Shown here piece after piece: positions 51,240 to 61,767 of a stretch of 64,000 nucleotides of DNA (positions within the stretch are counted from its first letter, which is position 1; each line of letters begins with the position of its first letter). The stretch is from Oscillospiraceae bacterium (GTDB taxonomy: Bacteria; Bacillota; Clostridia; Oscillospirales; CAG-272): contig SVRZ01000003.1 in assembly GCA_015064555.1 (NCBI GenBank), forward strand, positions 1-64,000. Reading direction: 5' to 3'. The notes beneath the pieces are model-generated. The model made no database searches. It had not been told where the DNA came from and saw only the letters and a list, made by a program, of their open reading frames with translations. The position numbers and the translations under genes were made by a program.

Positions 51240-52146
51240 GCCTATGAGTATCTTATCGATAAAGGGGCTTGAAAAGAGCTTCGGAGATAAAAGGGTGCTC
51301 CGAGGGCTTGATATGGAGGTCCCCGAGCACAGTGTATTCGGCTTCGTCGGAAGAAACGGCGCAGGAAAGACCACCGCTATGAAGGCGGTGCTCGGACTTC
51401 TCGGGTGTGATAAGGGCGAGATATTCGTCATGGGGGAGCGCGTGAGATACGGTGCTGCCAAGACCAATCGCCTGATAGGTTACCTGCCTGACGTGCCGGA
51501 ATTTTATCCTTTCATGACCGCAGCGGAGTATATGTATCTCTCGGGTGAGTGCCTCGGTATGACAAAGAGAGAAATCAGCCTTCGCACGGGTGAGCTCCTT
51601 TCCATGGTCGGACTTTCCGAAGAGAATCACCGCATAGGGGGTTATTCACGCGGTATGAAGCAGAGGCTCGGCATAGCACAGGCATTGCTTCCTGAGCCGA
51701 AGCTCCTGATATGCGATGAGCCGACCTCGGCACTCGATCCGATAGGGCGGAGGGAGATACTTGAGATCCTGCAAGCCGTAAGAGCAGAATCCACCGTCAT
51801 TTTCTCGACACATATCCTCTCGGATGTTGAGCGTATATGTACAGACGTAGCCTTCCTTGAAGGAGGCGTTATAGCCTCGTCGGGCACTGTTGTCGAGCTT
51901 AAAGCAAGGCACGCCTCCGCGGATGCAACGGTGCTTGAGGTCGAGAATTCGGCAGACGTTGCCCTTTTTCTTAAGGCATATCCGATGGCTACCGTCAAGG
52001 ACGGCAATATTCTTCGCCTTTGCGGTGGAGATGTAAAAACAAAGGACGTTATTGCTTTCGTAGCAGAAAAGGGCATACCCGTGCTGAGAATAGAGAAGGA
52101 AGAGCCTACTCTTGAATCTGTTTTCTTAGAGGAGGTATCCCTATGA
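51232..52146 (+). CDS. ABC transporter ATP-binding protein
   Basis: FGFVGRNGAGKTTAMKAVLGLL, YSRGMKQRLGIAQALLPEPKLLICDEPTSALDPIGR. Confidence 0.93.
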   Translation: MTEPMSILSIKGLEKSFGDKRVLRGLDMEVPEHSVFGFVGRNGAGKTTAMKAVLGLLGCDKGEIFVMGERVRYGAAKTNRLIGYLPDVPEFYPFMTAAEYMYLSGECLGMTKREISLRTGELLSMVGLSEENHRIGGYSRGMKQRLGIAQALLPEPKLLICDEPTSALDPIGRREILEILQAVRAESTVIFSTHILSDVERICTDVAFLEGGVIASSGTVVELKARHASADATVLEVENSADVALFLKAYPMATVKDGNILRLCGGDVKTKDVIAFVAEKGIPVLRIEKEEPTLESVFLEEVSL

Positions 52147-52913
52147 GATCGTTTCTTGCATTTTTAAAAAAGGAGGCCGTTGAGCTATACAGAAGCGGAA
52201 GGGCGATATTGCTGCTTATCCTCTTCGTGGCATTGGGCATTATGAATCCGGCTGTGGCAAAGCTTACTCCCTGGATGCTACAGATGTTTGCCGACTCTAT
52301 GGCAGAGAGCGGTATGACGGTCACCGCGGTAGAGGTAAATGCGCTCACATCCTGGACTCAATTTTTCAAGAATATACCCATAGCTCTTATAGTGGTAATT
52401 TTTATGTACGCAGGCACTCTTGCCCAGGAAGCCTCATCCGGAAGACTCATTCCGCTATTGACCAAGGGGCTCTCGCGCCGTAAGGTCGTTCTTGCAAAGC
52501 TCACTGTGGTCCTCTTTATATGGACTGTGGGTTATTTCATGACCTATTTTATCACCTACTTATATAATGCATACTTCTGGGACAACAGCATCGCCACAGG
52601 ACTTTTACCTGCGGTCATACATTGGTGGCTTTTCGGCTTATTTGCTATATGCGTAATGCTGCTCTTTTCCGCGTTGGCAAAGAGCTATGTCGGTGTTTTG
52701 CTCAGCACAGGTGCCACCGTTCTTGTTTCTTACCTTCTGGGTATGATCCCGAAGCTCAAGTGCGCCGTTCCTTCATCGCTTATGAACAGCGCCTCGCTTC
52801 TTACAGGAATTCAGGATAGCTTGGATTATGCCGCTGCTATATGGATCACGGTAGTCTTATCGCTTTTCTCGATCGCCTCGGCAGTGATAGTGTTCGATAA
52901 GAGGCAGCTTTGA
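52143..52913 (+). CDS. ABC transporter permease (ABC-2 type, 256 aa)
   Basis: MYAGTLAQEASSGRLIPLLTKGLSRRKVVLAKLTVV; 6-TM pattern; ATGA overlap with the ATPase. Confidence 0.88.
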   Translation: MRSFLAFLKKEAVELYRSGRAILLLILFVALGIMNPAVAKLTPWMLQMFADSMAESGMTVTAVEVNALTSWTQFFKNIPIALIVVIFMYAGTLAQEASSGRLIPLLTKGLSRRKVVLAKLTVVLFIWTVGYFMTYFITYLYNAYFWDNSIATGLLPAVIHWWLFGLFAICVMLLFSALAKSYVGVLLSTGATVLVSYLLGMIPKLKCAVPSSLMNSASLLTGIQDSLDYAAAIWITVVLSLFSIASAVIVFDKRQL

Positions 52914-53200
52914 GCTTTATGTGTAACGCTGAAAATAAGCCTATAAGAATGTGAAAAAACTGTAGTGTAACCTCGATAATGTAAACAAATATTTTCAAAA
53001 AATCCTATAGATCCCAAAAATAAGCAAATAATCGCGGCAATCTTTGTTAGAAGCATGCTGTCGATCTTTTGCTTATTTTTTGTTTTACCGTGCCGTCACG
53101 CAAATTATTTGAAGACTCAAATCTGTTTGGTGCAGAAAAACAGCATCTTATCTGTCATAGAGGGAAGTTGCGCGCATCGCGTAGATTTAGTAAAATAATA

Positions 53201-53229
53201 TTGACTTTAGCGCGAACGTGTGATAGAAT
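53201..53229 (+). promoter_or_regulatory. Candidate promoter of the giant LRR gene
   Basis: TTGACT (53201-53206), 17 bp, TAGAAT (53224-53229). Confidence 0.6.
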
Positions 53230-53281
53230 ATATAATATTATGTCTAAATATTTATTAAGTTATATTTTACGGAGCGCAAAA

Positions 53282-56200
53282 ATGAAAGAAAAGCTAAAGG
53301 CGAACAAGAAAAAGATAATAATCATATCATCTATAGCCCTTGCGGCGGCGGTGCTGCTGACCGTTCTGCTGATACTTATCCTTGGCGGCAGAGGCGGCTC
53401 GGGCGATAACGGGGGCGGCGGTGCTCTCGCTGAGAGTATAACCTTCTATTACAGCTGTGAGGGATCGGAGGCTGAGCTCCTTTTATCCTCGGACGGAAGC
53501 TTCATCCTGACTTATAACGGTAAGTCGGATGAGGGAAGCTACTCGCTTTCGGATTCTGCTCTTACTCTCGATTTTTCAGCGGATGGCAAGGAGAGCATCG
53601 AGGCGGTATACGACCGGGAAACGGTCACTCTGACCTACGGCTCTGTGTCTATGCGTATGCTTAAGAAGGTCTTTTACACCGTGAAATTCGATTCGGGCGA
53701 GGGCACTGCTGTTCCTGACGTATCGGTGCTTAACGGAAAGGGCGTGGCAAAGCCTGCCGATCCGGAGCGAACAGGCTACATATTTCTCGGTTGGTATAAG
53801 GATAGTGGATTTGAAGATCCCTTCACCTTCGCATCCGACGTTGTTTTTGCCGATCTGACGCTTTATGCGCGTTGGATCAGCGAGAGCGAGGACAAGCGCG
53901 AATATACCATATCATTCGATCTCGCCTATGATACTGCGGAAAGGCTTGCGGCTATGCCTACCGTCGGTGCGCGCCTTTTCGGTGCACCGATTCCCACAAG
54001 AGCAGGCTTTGATTTTGCAGGCTGGTGGGTGAGCACCGTCAACGATCCCGAAAAACCGTCCTACGTATGTACAGAGGATACCGTCTTCTCCGCAGATACG
54101 ACGCTTTTTGCGCTCTGGTATCCGCAAGGAGCGACACGGCTTTTGCCTCCGTCGCTCAAATTATCCGCGGACGGTATCGCTTGGTCCTCCGTAAAGGGAG
54201 CGCGCTCGTATGACGTCACCGTGACCGATTCCGAGGGGAAAACGGTATTCTCTCATTCGACAGGATCTTTTTCGCTTGACCTTGACTTTTCGGATTATCC
54301 CGCAGGGATATATGACATAAAAGTAGTTGCCAATGCCAATACCGGCTCTCTGGATAATTCGGCGGCATATTACACCTTTGCAAATAAGGCTCTGGAAAAG
54401 ATTCGTGACATATTAGTTTCCGGTGACTCGATGCTGGTATTCGAGGGCGTTGAGGGTGCCGAGAAATATCTCATAACGGTAAAGTGCGGCAATCCCGATC
54501 ACAGGCACACCGATTTTGATAACGGTCTTTCAAAGACCTTCAGCTTCGCAAATTGCCCGATGACGGCAGATGGTATCATATTTACCGTAAAGGCGGTCGC
54601 GGAGGGATATCTTTCCTCTGTATCCGATGAATTCATCCACAAAAAGCAGCTCTCCGCAGTAGGCGGACTCACGTATGATGCCGAGGGCGGCAGGGTTATC
54701 TGGAGCGCGGTGGAATCTGCCGAGTATTATACGATATCCGTGACGTGTGCGGCTCATGATCATACCTCTGTTAACGTCGGCTCCTCGCACTCCTTCAGCA
54801 TAAAGGAATGTGCGGGCGATATTACAGTCAGCGTATGTCCTGCGGCAGACGGATATGCAAGCCCGGAGGCGACTGTGCTGACCGTCAGCAAGACCTCGCT
54901 TGCAACACCCGGCGGATTAGCCCTCAGGGGCACGGTTATCACCTGGAGCGCCGTTTCCGGTACTTCCGGATATGAGGTATCGGTAAACGGCACGGTTTAT
55001 ACCTCGGACGCCTGCAGCTTCGATCTTTCGACAGTTTCCGCATCCAGCGATAAATACACCGTATCGGTGCGTGCCAAGGGTGCACAGAGCTCTCTTTGGT
55101 CCGAGCCTATGACGGTCAGCGTCGGCGGTATCGGAGGGGTACGCTATGAACGGAACACTCTTTATTGGAATCACGTGCTCGGAGCCGACTATTATGAGAT
55201 AGAAATAAACGGCGGCGGGCTTTTAAAGATAGAAAACGGAATAGCGAATGCAAGGATATCCCTCTCCAAAGAAGGAGAAAACCTTATAAAAGTGCGTTCT
55301 GTAAGCGGTACTGATGCTTCCGCATGGGCATCAGTATCGGTAAATGCCTCCTCGGTATCATTTGATACGCTTGGCGGTGGCTCGCTCGCTGTTCTTTACT
55401 ACGCAGAGGGCGACGAGATATTCCTCCCCTCGGCACAGAGGACGGGATACGACTTTGTAGCATGGTATAACGTTCCGGGCGGTCCTTATGCTATCGGTAA
55501 GGAGATAAAGGGCGGCATATCGGACGGCAAGACGAATATAGTTCTCTATGCTCATTATAACCCCAAAAAATATGAGATAACCTACAATTACGGAACGGGC
55601 GGCAGCGCCGCAGAGTCCGTCTGCGAGGTGACCTTCGGCAAGGATTACCTGCTTACGGTACCCGTGGCCGATAATTCCGCTACCTCCTTCGGCGGCTGGT
55701 TCTCCGATCCTTACGGTAAAGGCATTCAGTATACGGATGCAACGGGCAGATCGCTATCGCCCTGGTCTGTACCGGAAAGCAAGGAGCTTTACGCCTTCTG
55801 GATAGACGAAACGCTTGAGTTTACCCTCGTTAAGGTGAACGGCAAAGAGGTATATTCCGTTTCGGGCGGTATGAGAATATCCCTGGTGAGCGCGGTCACT
55901 GTCCCCGCATACGTCGGTGATATACCCGTTGCGATGATAGACGGAAATGCATTCAAGGATTGCAAGAATCTTTTGGAGATAAACATTCCGGCTACGGTAC
56001 AGCTCATATCCAGCCTCGATCCCTTTGAAGGCTGTTACGGACTCCGGGATATCAACGTATACGCAGTTGACGGAGTCGGCTCTTCACGCTATGAGTCGGC
56101 TGATGGCACGCTGATAGAAAGAAAGCAGGATGGAACAGCTGCTATTGTTGCCGTTCCTCGCGGCAGAACAGGAGTATACCGTATTCCGGACGGAATATCA

Positions 56201-59200
56201 GAAATACCGTCGGGCGCGTTCAAAAATTCGCTTTTCGAAGAACTCATCATCCCCACGGACGTATCTGTGATAGGTAACGATGCTTTTGCATCATGTGAGA
56301 ATCTTACTCGCATAGAGTTTGTTGACTCTGCCGTAATAGATTCTGTACCCGAGCTCGTCATAGGCAAAAGAGCCTTCGGCGCATGCACGTCGCTTGAGAG
56401 AATCGAGCTTCCCGCGCGTCTTGCAAAGATCGAGCTTTCAAAATACTACGTGGATGCTTCGGGCACCCTTTCGCTTTCGGGAGATGATGCCTTTACGGGA
56501 TGCACCTCGCTCTCTGACGTTACAGTATCGGGCAGGTCGGCATACTACGGTATCAGAGACGGTATGATATATTCGGCAGACGGCAGACATCTTCTCTACT
56601 GTCCTACCTCCCGCTCAGGAGAGCTCGTCGTTCCCGTCGGCACTCAGTCTGTGGGCGCGGGCGCATTCATCGGATGCGGATTAACCACTCTGAGCCTGCC
56701 AAATACCGTTACTTACGTCGGGGAGTACGCATTTTATTCTCTGCCGCTTCGCTCTGTCACCTTCGGAGGCAGAGGACTGAACGACGTTACGGTAGGAGAT
56801 AATTCCTTCCGCGGATGCTCCGAGCTTAAATCGGTAGTGTTTGAGCAGGGCAGCCGTATCTCGGTTATCGGTGAGTATGCATTTGCCGACTGCGTTGCTA
56901 TGACCGAGCTTTCCGTACCCGCGACCGTAAGCGTTATAAGAACACGGGCATTTATGAACTGCATCGCTCTTTCGGGCGTCAGCTTCGCGGCAAACGGCAG
57001 AGCGCTTGAATTCGGCACCGACGTCTTTTATAATTGCACCTCTCTTACCACCGTAACCATTCCTGCCAACGTTTCAAGTATACCCGGAATATTCAGCGGA
57101 TGTACCTCTCTTACCGAGGTCAAGGTTGATGAAAACAGTACATATTTCAGCAGTATTGACGGCGTTATATTCAGCAAGGATATGACCGAGGTGATCTATT
57201 TTCCGGAGGGCAAGGGCGGAAGCTACAGCATCCCCGAGGGTGTGACCGTTATTGCAAACGGAGTGTTCAGGGGCAATAAGACTCTTACCGAGCTTCGCAT
57301 TCCGAACACCGTGTCGCGTATAGGTGATGAGGCATTCGGAGGAACCAAGATAGGTAAAATAAGCTTCTACGGTGACAGTCACGCAGACGGTCTTGTCATA
57401 GGAAAATCGGCATTCAGGGATGCATATTTCGAAAATTACGATTTCACACTTCCTTCTCACACAAAGGAGATAGGCGAATATGCCTTTTCCGGTGTGTATT
57501 ACAAAAATATAATCCTCAACGAGGGCGTTGAGCTTCTCGGTGATTACGCATTCTATTTCCCGAACGGTGCAGGCGGCGGCACGGTCAATATCCCTGCAAG
57601 CGTGCGCTCCATCGGTAAATACTGCTTCTCGGGCGATAGCTATCTTGTGGGATCTGCCGAGTACGGATGCTACGTCGGTGTGACCTTCACAAAGGAGAAT
57701 TCCCGTCTTACGGATATAGGCGACTTTGCCTTCTATAAAAATTCGCATCTTACCGCACTCGATCTTCCCGAATCTGTAAGAGTTATCGGAAATTACGCAT
57801 TCTATGAGTGCCGCGGTCTTGCTGCAATTGAGCTTTCCGATTCGCTGGAGCTCATCGGAGCGTATGCATTTGCGGCATCCTCCTATTCAACCAAGCTGCC
57901 TGTTTCGGTGCTTGTTATTCCAAAAGGCGTACGCGAAATAGGCGCGCACGCATTCGAGCATTGCCATGATCTTACGTCGGTTACCTTTGAGGGAACCGTC
58001 GATTCTCCCGATCTCTATCTCGGTACAACCTATCTGAGAAGCTACACACGTGACGGTATGGAAATGCACGCGATAGAGCGCGGAAACGTTTTTGCATCCT
58101 GCAATAAGCTCTCTGCGGTAATCCTCTCTCCCAATGTGACCGTGCTTGGTGACGGCTGCTTTATGAGCGCGGGAGATTCGGGCTTTACAGTGACCGTTCC
58201 CGAGGATAGCAGGCTGATGAGCATCGGTGCTTATTGCTTCTATAAATCAAGGCTGGCGTCGTTTATTATACCTGCAACCGTACGCAATCTCGCTCCCAAA
58301 GAGGAGTACGGTGTGACCTTTGACCGTATGGGTATAGGCGAGTATGCCTTTGCCGCATCCTCAGATCTTTCCGAAATAACCTTCCGCAAGGATGCGAATG
58401 CATATCCTCTTACTATCGGCTTCGGTGCCTTTTCGGGAGGAACTGCGCTCACGGAATTCGAGCTTCCCGCAAGGCTTTCGTCCTATACATCGGCAAGCGG
58501 AGAGGTCATACCCCCTCTTGCAGACGGTCCTTTGGTATTTTCGGGTGCGGACGGGCTTTCAGATCTCAAGGTAGAGAAGGGAAGTGCGCCTTACACCGTC
58601 TACGGCGGTATACTTTATACCGCGGATATGAAAGAGCTTGTCTTCTGTCCCGCATCCGTTACCGGTGAGGTATCGATACCCGGAACGGTAGAGCTCATAC
58701 ACAGCTATGCATTCTATGAATGCGGGGAGATAACCTCGCTTAAATTTGTCGGCGGCACAGCACCCCTGACGGTTGGCGGGTATGCCTTCGCGGGGATGAA
58801 GGCGATAACCGAGGCGTCGCTTCCATCTGCGACCGTAGCTCTGGGTGAGGGCGCGTTTATGGGATGCACCTCGCTTGAAGCGATAACTCTTTCGAAAAAT
58901 CTTCGCGACTTTGATATTTCGGCGCTCGACGGATGCACGGCACTTAAAAATATATTTGTCGAATCCGCAAGCGCGAATTACACATCCTTGGGCGGCGTTC
59001 TTTACAATGCCGCAAAAACCCATCTTGTGCTTTATCCCGTCGGACGTACCGACAGTGTCTATGCAGTTCCCGATGGCGTCGGAGCAATCGGAAGGTACGC
59101 ATTCAGCGGTAACACATCGCTTACGGCGGTTTCTCTTCCGCAGGGACTTCGTGAGATAAACGAGGGCGCATTTATGGGATGCACAGCACTTGCTGCTATC

Positions 59201-61564
59201 TCGGTTCCGACTACCGTATCTATCATAGGTGATATGGCATTTGCGGATGCGACACTAACAGAGCTTATATTCGAATTCGGCGGTACAGACAGGCTCATCA
59301 TAGGCAATAGTGCCTTTATGAATATAGGTGCCGAGTCGGTTATTCTGCCTGCCAGACTTTCTGTCATAGGAAGCGATGCATTCTCAGGCTCTGCGCTCTC
59401 CTCACTCGCCTTTGAGATCTCCGAGAGCTATCAGCTTACCGAGATAGGTGATAATGCCTTCTTCAAAACTGCTCTTTCGTCGGTAAGACTTCCGGACGGG
59501 GTAGTCAGGATAGGAAATAGCGCATTTGGAGAGATAAGCACTCTTAATGAGGTCATTCTCGGAGAGGGACTTACCGAGATAGGCGAGAAGGCATTCTCAA
59601 AATCCTCCCTGAAGTCAATAAATCTACCCGCAAGTCTTAAGATCATCGGAGCGCGTGCGTTCTATGCCTGCAAGTCGCTTACAGCGGTAGTCTTTGCCGA
59701 TAATTCGATGCTTGAGGTGATCTCGGCAGGCGCATTTGCTGACTGCACCTCGCTTTCCGCAATAAGGCTTCCTTCATATCTTACCGAGATAGGCGGTGGT
59801 ACTGATAACGGAGCCTTTATGGGCTGTACCTCGCTTGAAACGGTAGTCTTTGACAGCTCTCTTAACTGTAAGCTCATAGGTGACTATGCATTCTATAACT
59901 GCTGTGCACTTTCCACCCTCTCTCTCCCCGCATCGGTGGGTGAGCTTGGAGATTATGCATTTTCGATGTGCACCTCGCTCGTAAAGATAACCATTCCGCT
60001 TACGACCACTAAGCTCGGAAAGAGTCTTTTCGAGGGCTGCACCTCGCTTTGCGAGGCAGAGCTTGAGAGCGGTGCGGCTGTTATGCCCGAGAAGATGTTC
60101 AACGGATGCTCAAGCCTTACGTACATATGCATTCCGAGAAGTGTCAACGAGATAGGTAAGAGCTGCTTTGCAGGTACCGCTATTGAGTCCTTTGACGTAG
60201 CGGAGGGCAATATGAGCTTCGTTGCCATATCGGGAATCATATACAATATTTCCAGAACCGAAATACTTCATTTCCCTCCGAACAGTACGACCACCACTCT
60301 CTTCATTCCGAAGGAGATAGTTTCTATCCCTGCGGGTAACTTTGAGGGCTGCACGAATATCAGGGAGGTCATATTCGAGGAGGGAGGAACCACTCCCCTT
60401 ATGATAGGCGAGAAGGCATTCCTTGGCTGCTATCAGCTGAGAAAGGTCGTCCTTCCGGACAGACTTGTATCTATAGGCAAATATGCCTTCAAGGAGTGCT
60501 ATGCGCTCACCTCGATCAATATACCTAAGAGCGTTACCGAGATAGGCGATTACGCATTCACATGGTGCTATAAGCTTTACGAGGTATATAACGAGTCTGC
60601 TATCGCCAATATAGGCTCGAAGGGCTCTATAAAGACGGCTCAGCCAAACGTTAATATATACACGCCTACCTCCGGAGCATCGGTTCTCTTCCGCGAGGGA
60701 GAGTTCCTCTTTGCAACCGTAAAGGGAGTCAAGACACTGATAGGATATGAGGGCGAAAACAGCGATGTAACTCTGCCTCGCGGCGAATACACCGTCGATG
60801 AATATCTGTTCTATAATAATGCATCGGTAACCAGCGTAACCATTCCCGATACCGAGGGTATCACGATAGCATCGAGCCAGTCGTTCTCCGGATGTGTGCG
60901 ACTCGTAAAGATCTTCGTATGCGACTCCTCCGTCCCCGGATCGTGGCATACAAGATGGCATAGCGGAATGAGCGTTGTATACGGATATACGGGTGAGGAG
61001 CTGACCTACACCTTTGTAACCAATGGCGGAGAAGAGATCGCTCCTATAAAATCGAGCGATATCATAAGGCTTCCCGTGCCCGTACGTGCCGATCACATAT
61101 TCATCGGATGGTACGATAACGAATCTCTTTTTGGCGATCCGATATCGGGAAGTGATTATTACAGCTCCGATGCCACCGTCCTTTATGCGGGATGGATACA
61201 TAAACACGACCGCTTCGGCGGCAAGAGCACCGAGGATGCCTTTGCCGCAGCGGACTCTGCCGACCGCACGATATATATCGACGAGGGCGGAGAGAAAATA
61301 TACTTCCGCGTTGAGATAACCGAGGATACGAGCTACAGAATTTCGGCAACAGGTATCGACAACGTTGATCCTATAATTTACGTTATGAATGCAGACGGAG
61401 CCGAGATCGCTAAGTTCGACCGGGGCAAGGCGGAATCTATCACGTATGACTTCTCCGCCGCCGACGGGAATAGCGTATACTATATCGTTATCGGATATTA
61501 CAACGAAAAGTCTGTCGGCATGTCGAATGTGCAGATAATCCTGAATGAGCAGGAAAACGTTTAA
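53282..61564 (+). CDS. Giant BspA-like leucine-rich repeat surface protein (~2760 aa) with InlB-type repeats
   Basis: N-terminal TM anchor KKKIIIISSIALAAAVLLTVLLILIL; InlB/Flg_new repeats (GYIFLGWYKDSGFEDPFTF); dozens of IPxxVxxIGxxAFxxCxxLxxVxLP units; start moved to ATG 53282 by promoter position. Confidence 0.92.
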   Translation: MKEKLKANKKKIIIISSIALAAAVLLTVLLILILGGRGGSGDNGGGGALAESITFYYSCEGSEAELLLSSDGSFILTYNGKSDEGSYSLSDSALTLDFSADGKESIEAVYDRETVTLTYGSVSMRMLKKVFYTVKFDSGEGTAVPDVSVLNGKGVAKPADPERTGYIFLGWYKDSGFEDPFTFASDVVFADLTLYARWISESEDKREYTISFDLAYDTAERLAAMPTVGARLFGAPIPTRAGFDFAGWWVSTVNDPEKPSYVCTEDTVFSADTTLFALWYPQGATRLLPPSLKLSADGIAWSSVKGARSYDVTVTDSEGKTVFSHSTGSFSLDLDFSDYPAGIYDIKVVANANTGSLDNSAAYYTFANKALEKIRDILVSGDSMLVFEGVEGAEKYLITVKCGNPDHRHTDFDNGLSKTFSFANCPMTADGIIFTVKAVAEGYLSSVSDEFIHKKQLSAVGGLTYDAEGGRVIWSAVESAEYYTISVTCAAHDHTSVNVGSSHSFSIKECAGDITVSVCPAADGYASPEATVLTVSKTSLATPGGLALRGTVITWSAVSGTSGYEVSVNGTVYTSDACSFDLSTVSASSDKYTVSVRAKGAQSSLWSEPMTVSVGGIGGVRYERNTLYWNHVLGADYYEIEINGGGLLKIENGIANARISLSKEGENLIKVRSVSGTDASAWASVSVNASSVSFDTLGGGSLAVLYYAEGDEIFLPSAQRTGYDFVAWYNVPGGPYAIGKEIKGGISDGKTNIVLYAHYNPKKYEITYNYGTGGSAAESVCEVTFGKDYLLTVPVADNSATSFGGWFSDPYGKGIQYTDATGRSLSPWSVPESKELYAFWIDETLEFTLVKVNGKEVYSVSGGMRISLVSAVTVPAYVGDIPVAMIDGNAFKDCKNLLEINIPATVQLISSLDPFEGCYGLRDINVYAVDGVGSSRYESADGTLIERKQDGTAAIVAVPRGRTGVYRIPDGISEIPSGAFKNSLFEELIIPTDVSVIGNDAFASCENLTRIEFVDSAVIDSVPELVIGKRAFGACTSLERIELPARLAKIELSKYYVDASGTLSLSGDDAFTGCTSLSDVTVSGRSAYYGIRDGMIYSADGRHLLYCPTSRSGELVVPVGTQSVGAGAFIGCGLTTLSLPNTVTYVGEYAFYSLPLRSVTFGGRGLNDVTVGDNSFRGCSELKSVVFEQGSRISVIGEYAFADCVAMTELSVPATVSVIRTRAFMNCIALSGVSFAANGRALEFGTDVFYNCTSLTTVTIPANVSSIPGIFSGCTSLTEVKVDENSTYFSSIDGVIFSKDMTEVIYFPEGKGGSYSIPEGVTVIANGVFRGNKTLTELRIPNTVSRIGDEAFGGTKIGKISFYGDSHADGLVIGKSAFRDAYFENYDFTLPSHTKEIGEYAFSGVYYKNIILNEGVELLGDYAFYFPNGAGGGTVNIPASVRSIGKYCFSGDSYLVGSAEYGCYVGVTFTKENSRLTDIGDFAFYKNSHLTALDLPESVRVIGNYAFYECRGLAAIELSDSLELIGAYAFAASSYSTKLPVSVLVIPKGVREIGAHAFEHCHDLTSVTFEGTVDSPDLYLGTTYLRSYTRDGMEMHAIERGNVFASCNKLSAVILSPNVTVLGDGCFMSAGDSGFTVTVPEDSRLMSIGAYCFYKSRLASFIIPATVRNLAPKEEYGVTFDRMGIGEYAFAASSDLSEITFRKDANAYPLTIGFGAFSGGTALTEFELPARLSSYTSASGEVIPPLADGPLVFSGADGLSDLKVEKGSAPYTVYGGILYTADMKELVFCPASVTGEVSIPGTVELIHSYAFYECGEITSLKFVGGTAPLTVGGYAFAGMKAITEASLPSATVALGEGAFMGCTSLEAITLSKNLRDFDISALDGCTALKNIFVESASANYTSLGGVLYNAAKTHLVLYPVGRTDSVYAVPDGVGAIGRYAFSGNTSLTAVSLPQGLREINEGAFMGCTALAAISVPTTVSIIGDMAFADATLTELIFEFGGTDRLIIGNSAFMNIGAESVILPARLSVIGSDAFSGSALSSLAFEISESYQLTEIGDNAFFKTALSSVRLPDGVVRIGNSAFGEISTLNEVILGEGLTEIGEKAFSKSSLKSINLPASLKIIGARAFYACKSLTAVVFADNSMLEVISAGAFADCTSLSAIRLPSYLTEIGGGTDNGAFMGCTSLETVVFDSSLNCKLIGDYAFYNCCALSTLSLPASVGELGDYAFSMCTSLVKITIPLTTTKLGKSLFEGCTSLCEAELESGAAVMPEKMFNGCSSLTYICIPRSVNEIGKSCFAGTAIESFDVAEGNMSFVAISGIIYNISRTEILHFPPNSTTTTLFIPKEIVSIPAGNFEGCTNIREVIFEEGGTTPLMIGEKAFLGCYQLRKVVLPDRLVSIGKYAFKECYALTSINIPKSVTEIGDYAFTWCYKLYEVYNESAIANIGSKGSIKTAQPNVNIYTPTSGASVLFREGEFLFATVKGVKTLIGYEGENSDVTLPRGEYTVDEYLFYNNASVTSVTIPDTEGITIASSQSFSGCVRLVKIFVCDSSVPGSWHTRWHSGMSVVYGYTGEELTYTFVTNGGEEIAPIKSSDIIRLPVPVRADHIFIGWYDNESLFGDPISGSDYYSSDATVLYAGWIHKHDRFGGKSTEDAFAAADSADRTIYIDEGGEKIYFRVEITEDTSYRISATGIDNVDPIIYVMNADGAEIAKFDRGKAESITYDFSAADGNSVYYIVIGYYNEKSVGMSNVQIILNEQENV

Positions 61565-61767
61565 AGGATCAGCCCTTTAAGAATATCCGACTCCACAGAC
61601 ATAATGCATATATTTAAAACCCACGCCGAGCGCGTCGGGCGACACGCAAATACGTGTACCCGGCGCCGAGGCGCGGCAGATTTTGCCCAAACGGGAACGG
61701 AAATGAAAAAGATCAATTCCGCTCCTCTTTGTGTAAAATAACCTAAAGTGATCAAAGGAAACAATCA

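Noticed and set aside
60110-61207. 365-aa antisense ORF inside the LRR gene
   Set aside because: Opposite repetitive LRR coding sequence; no independent signal
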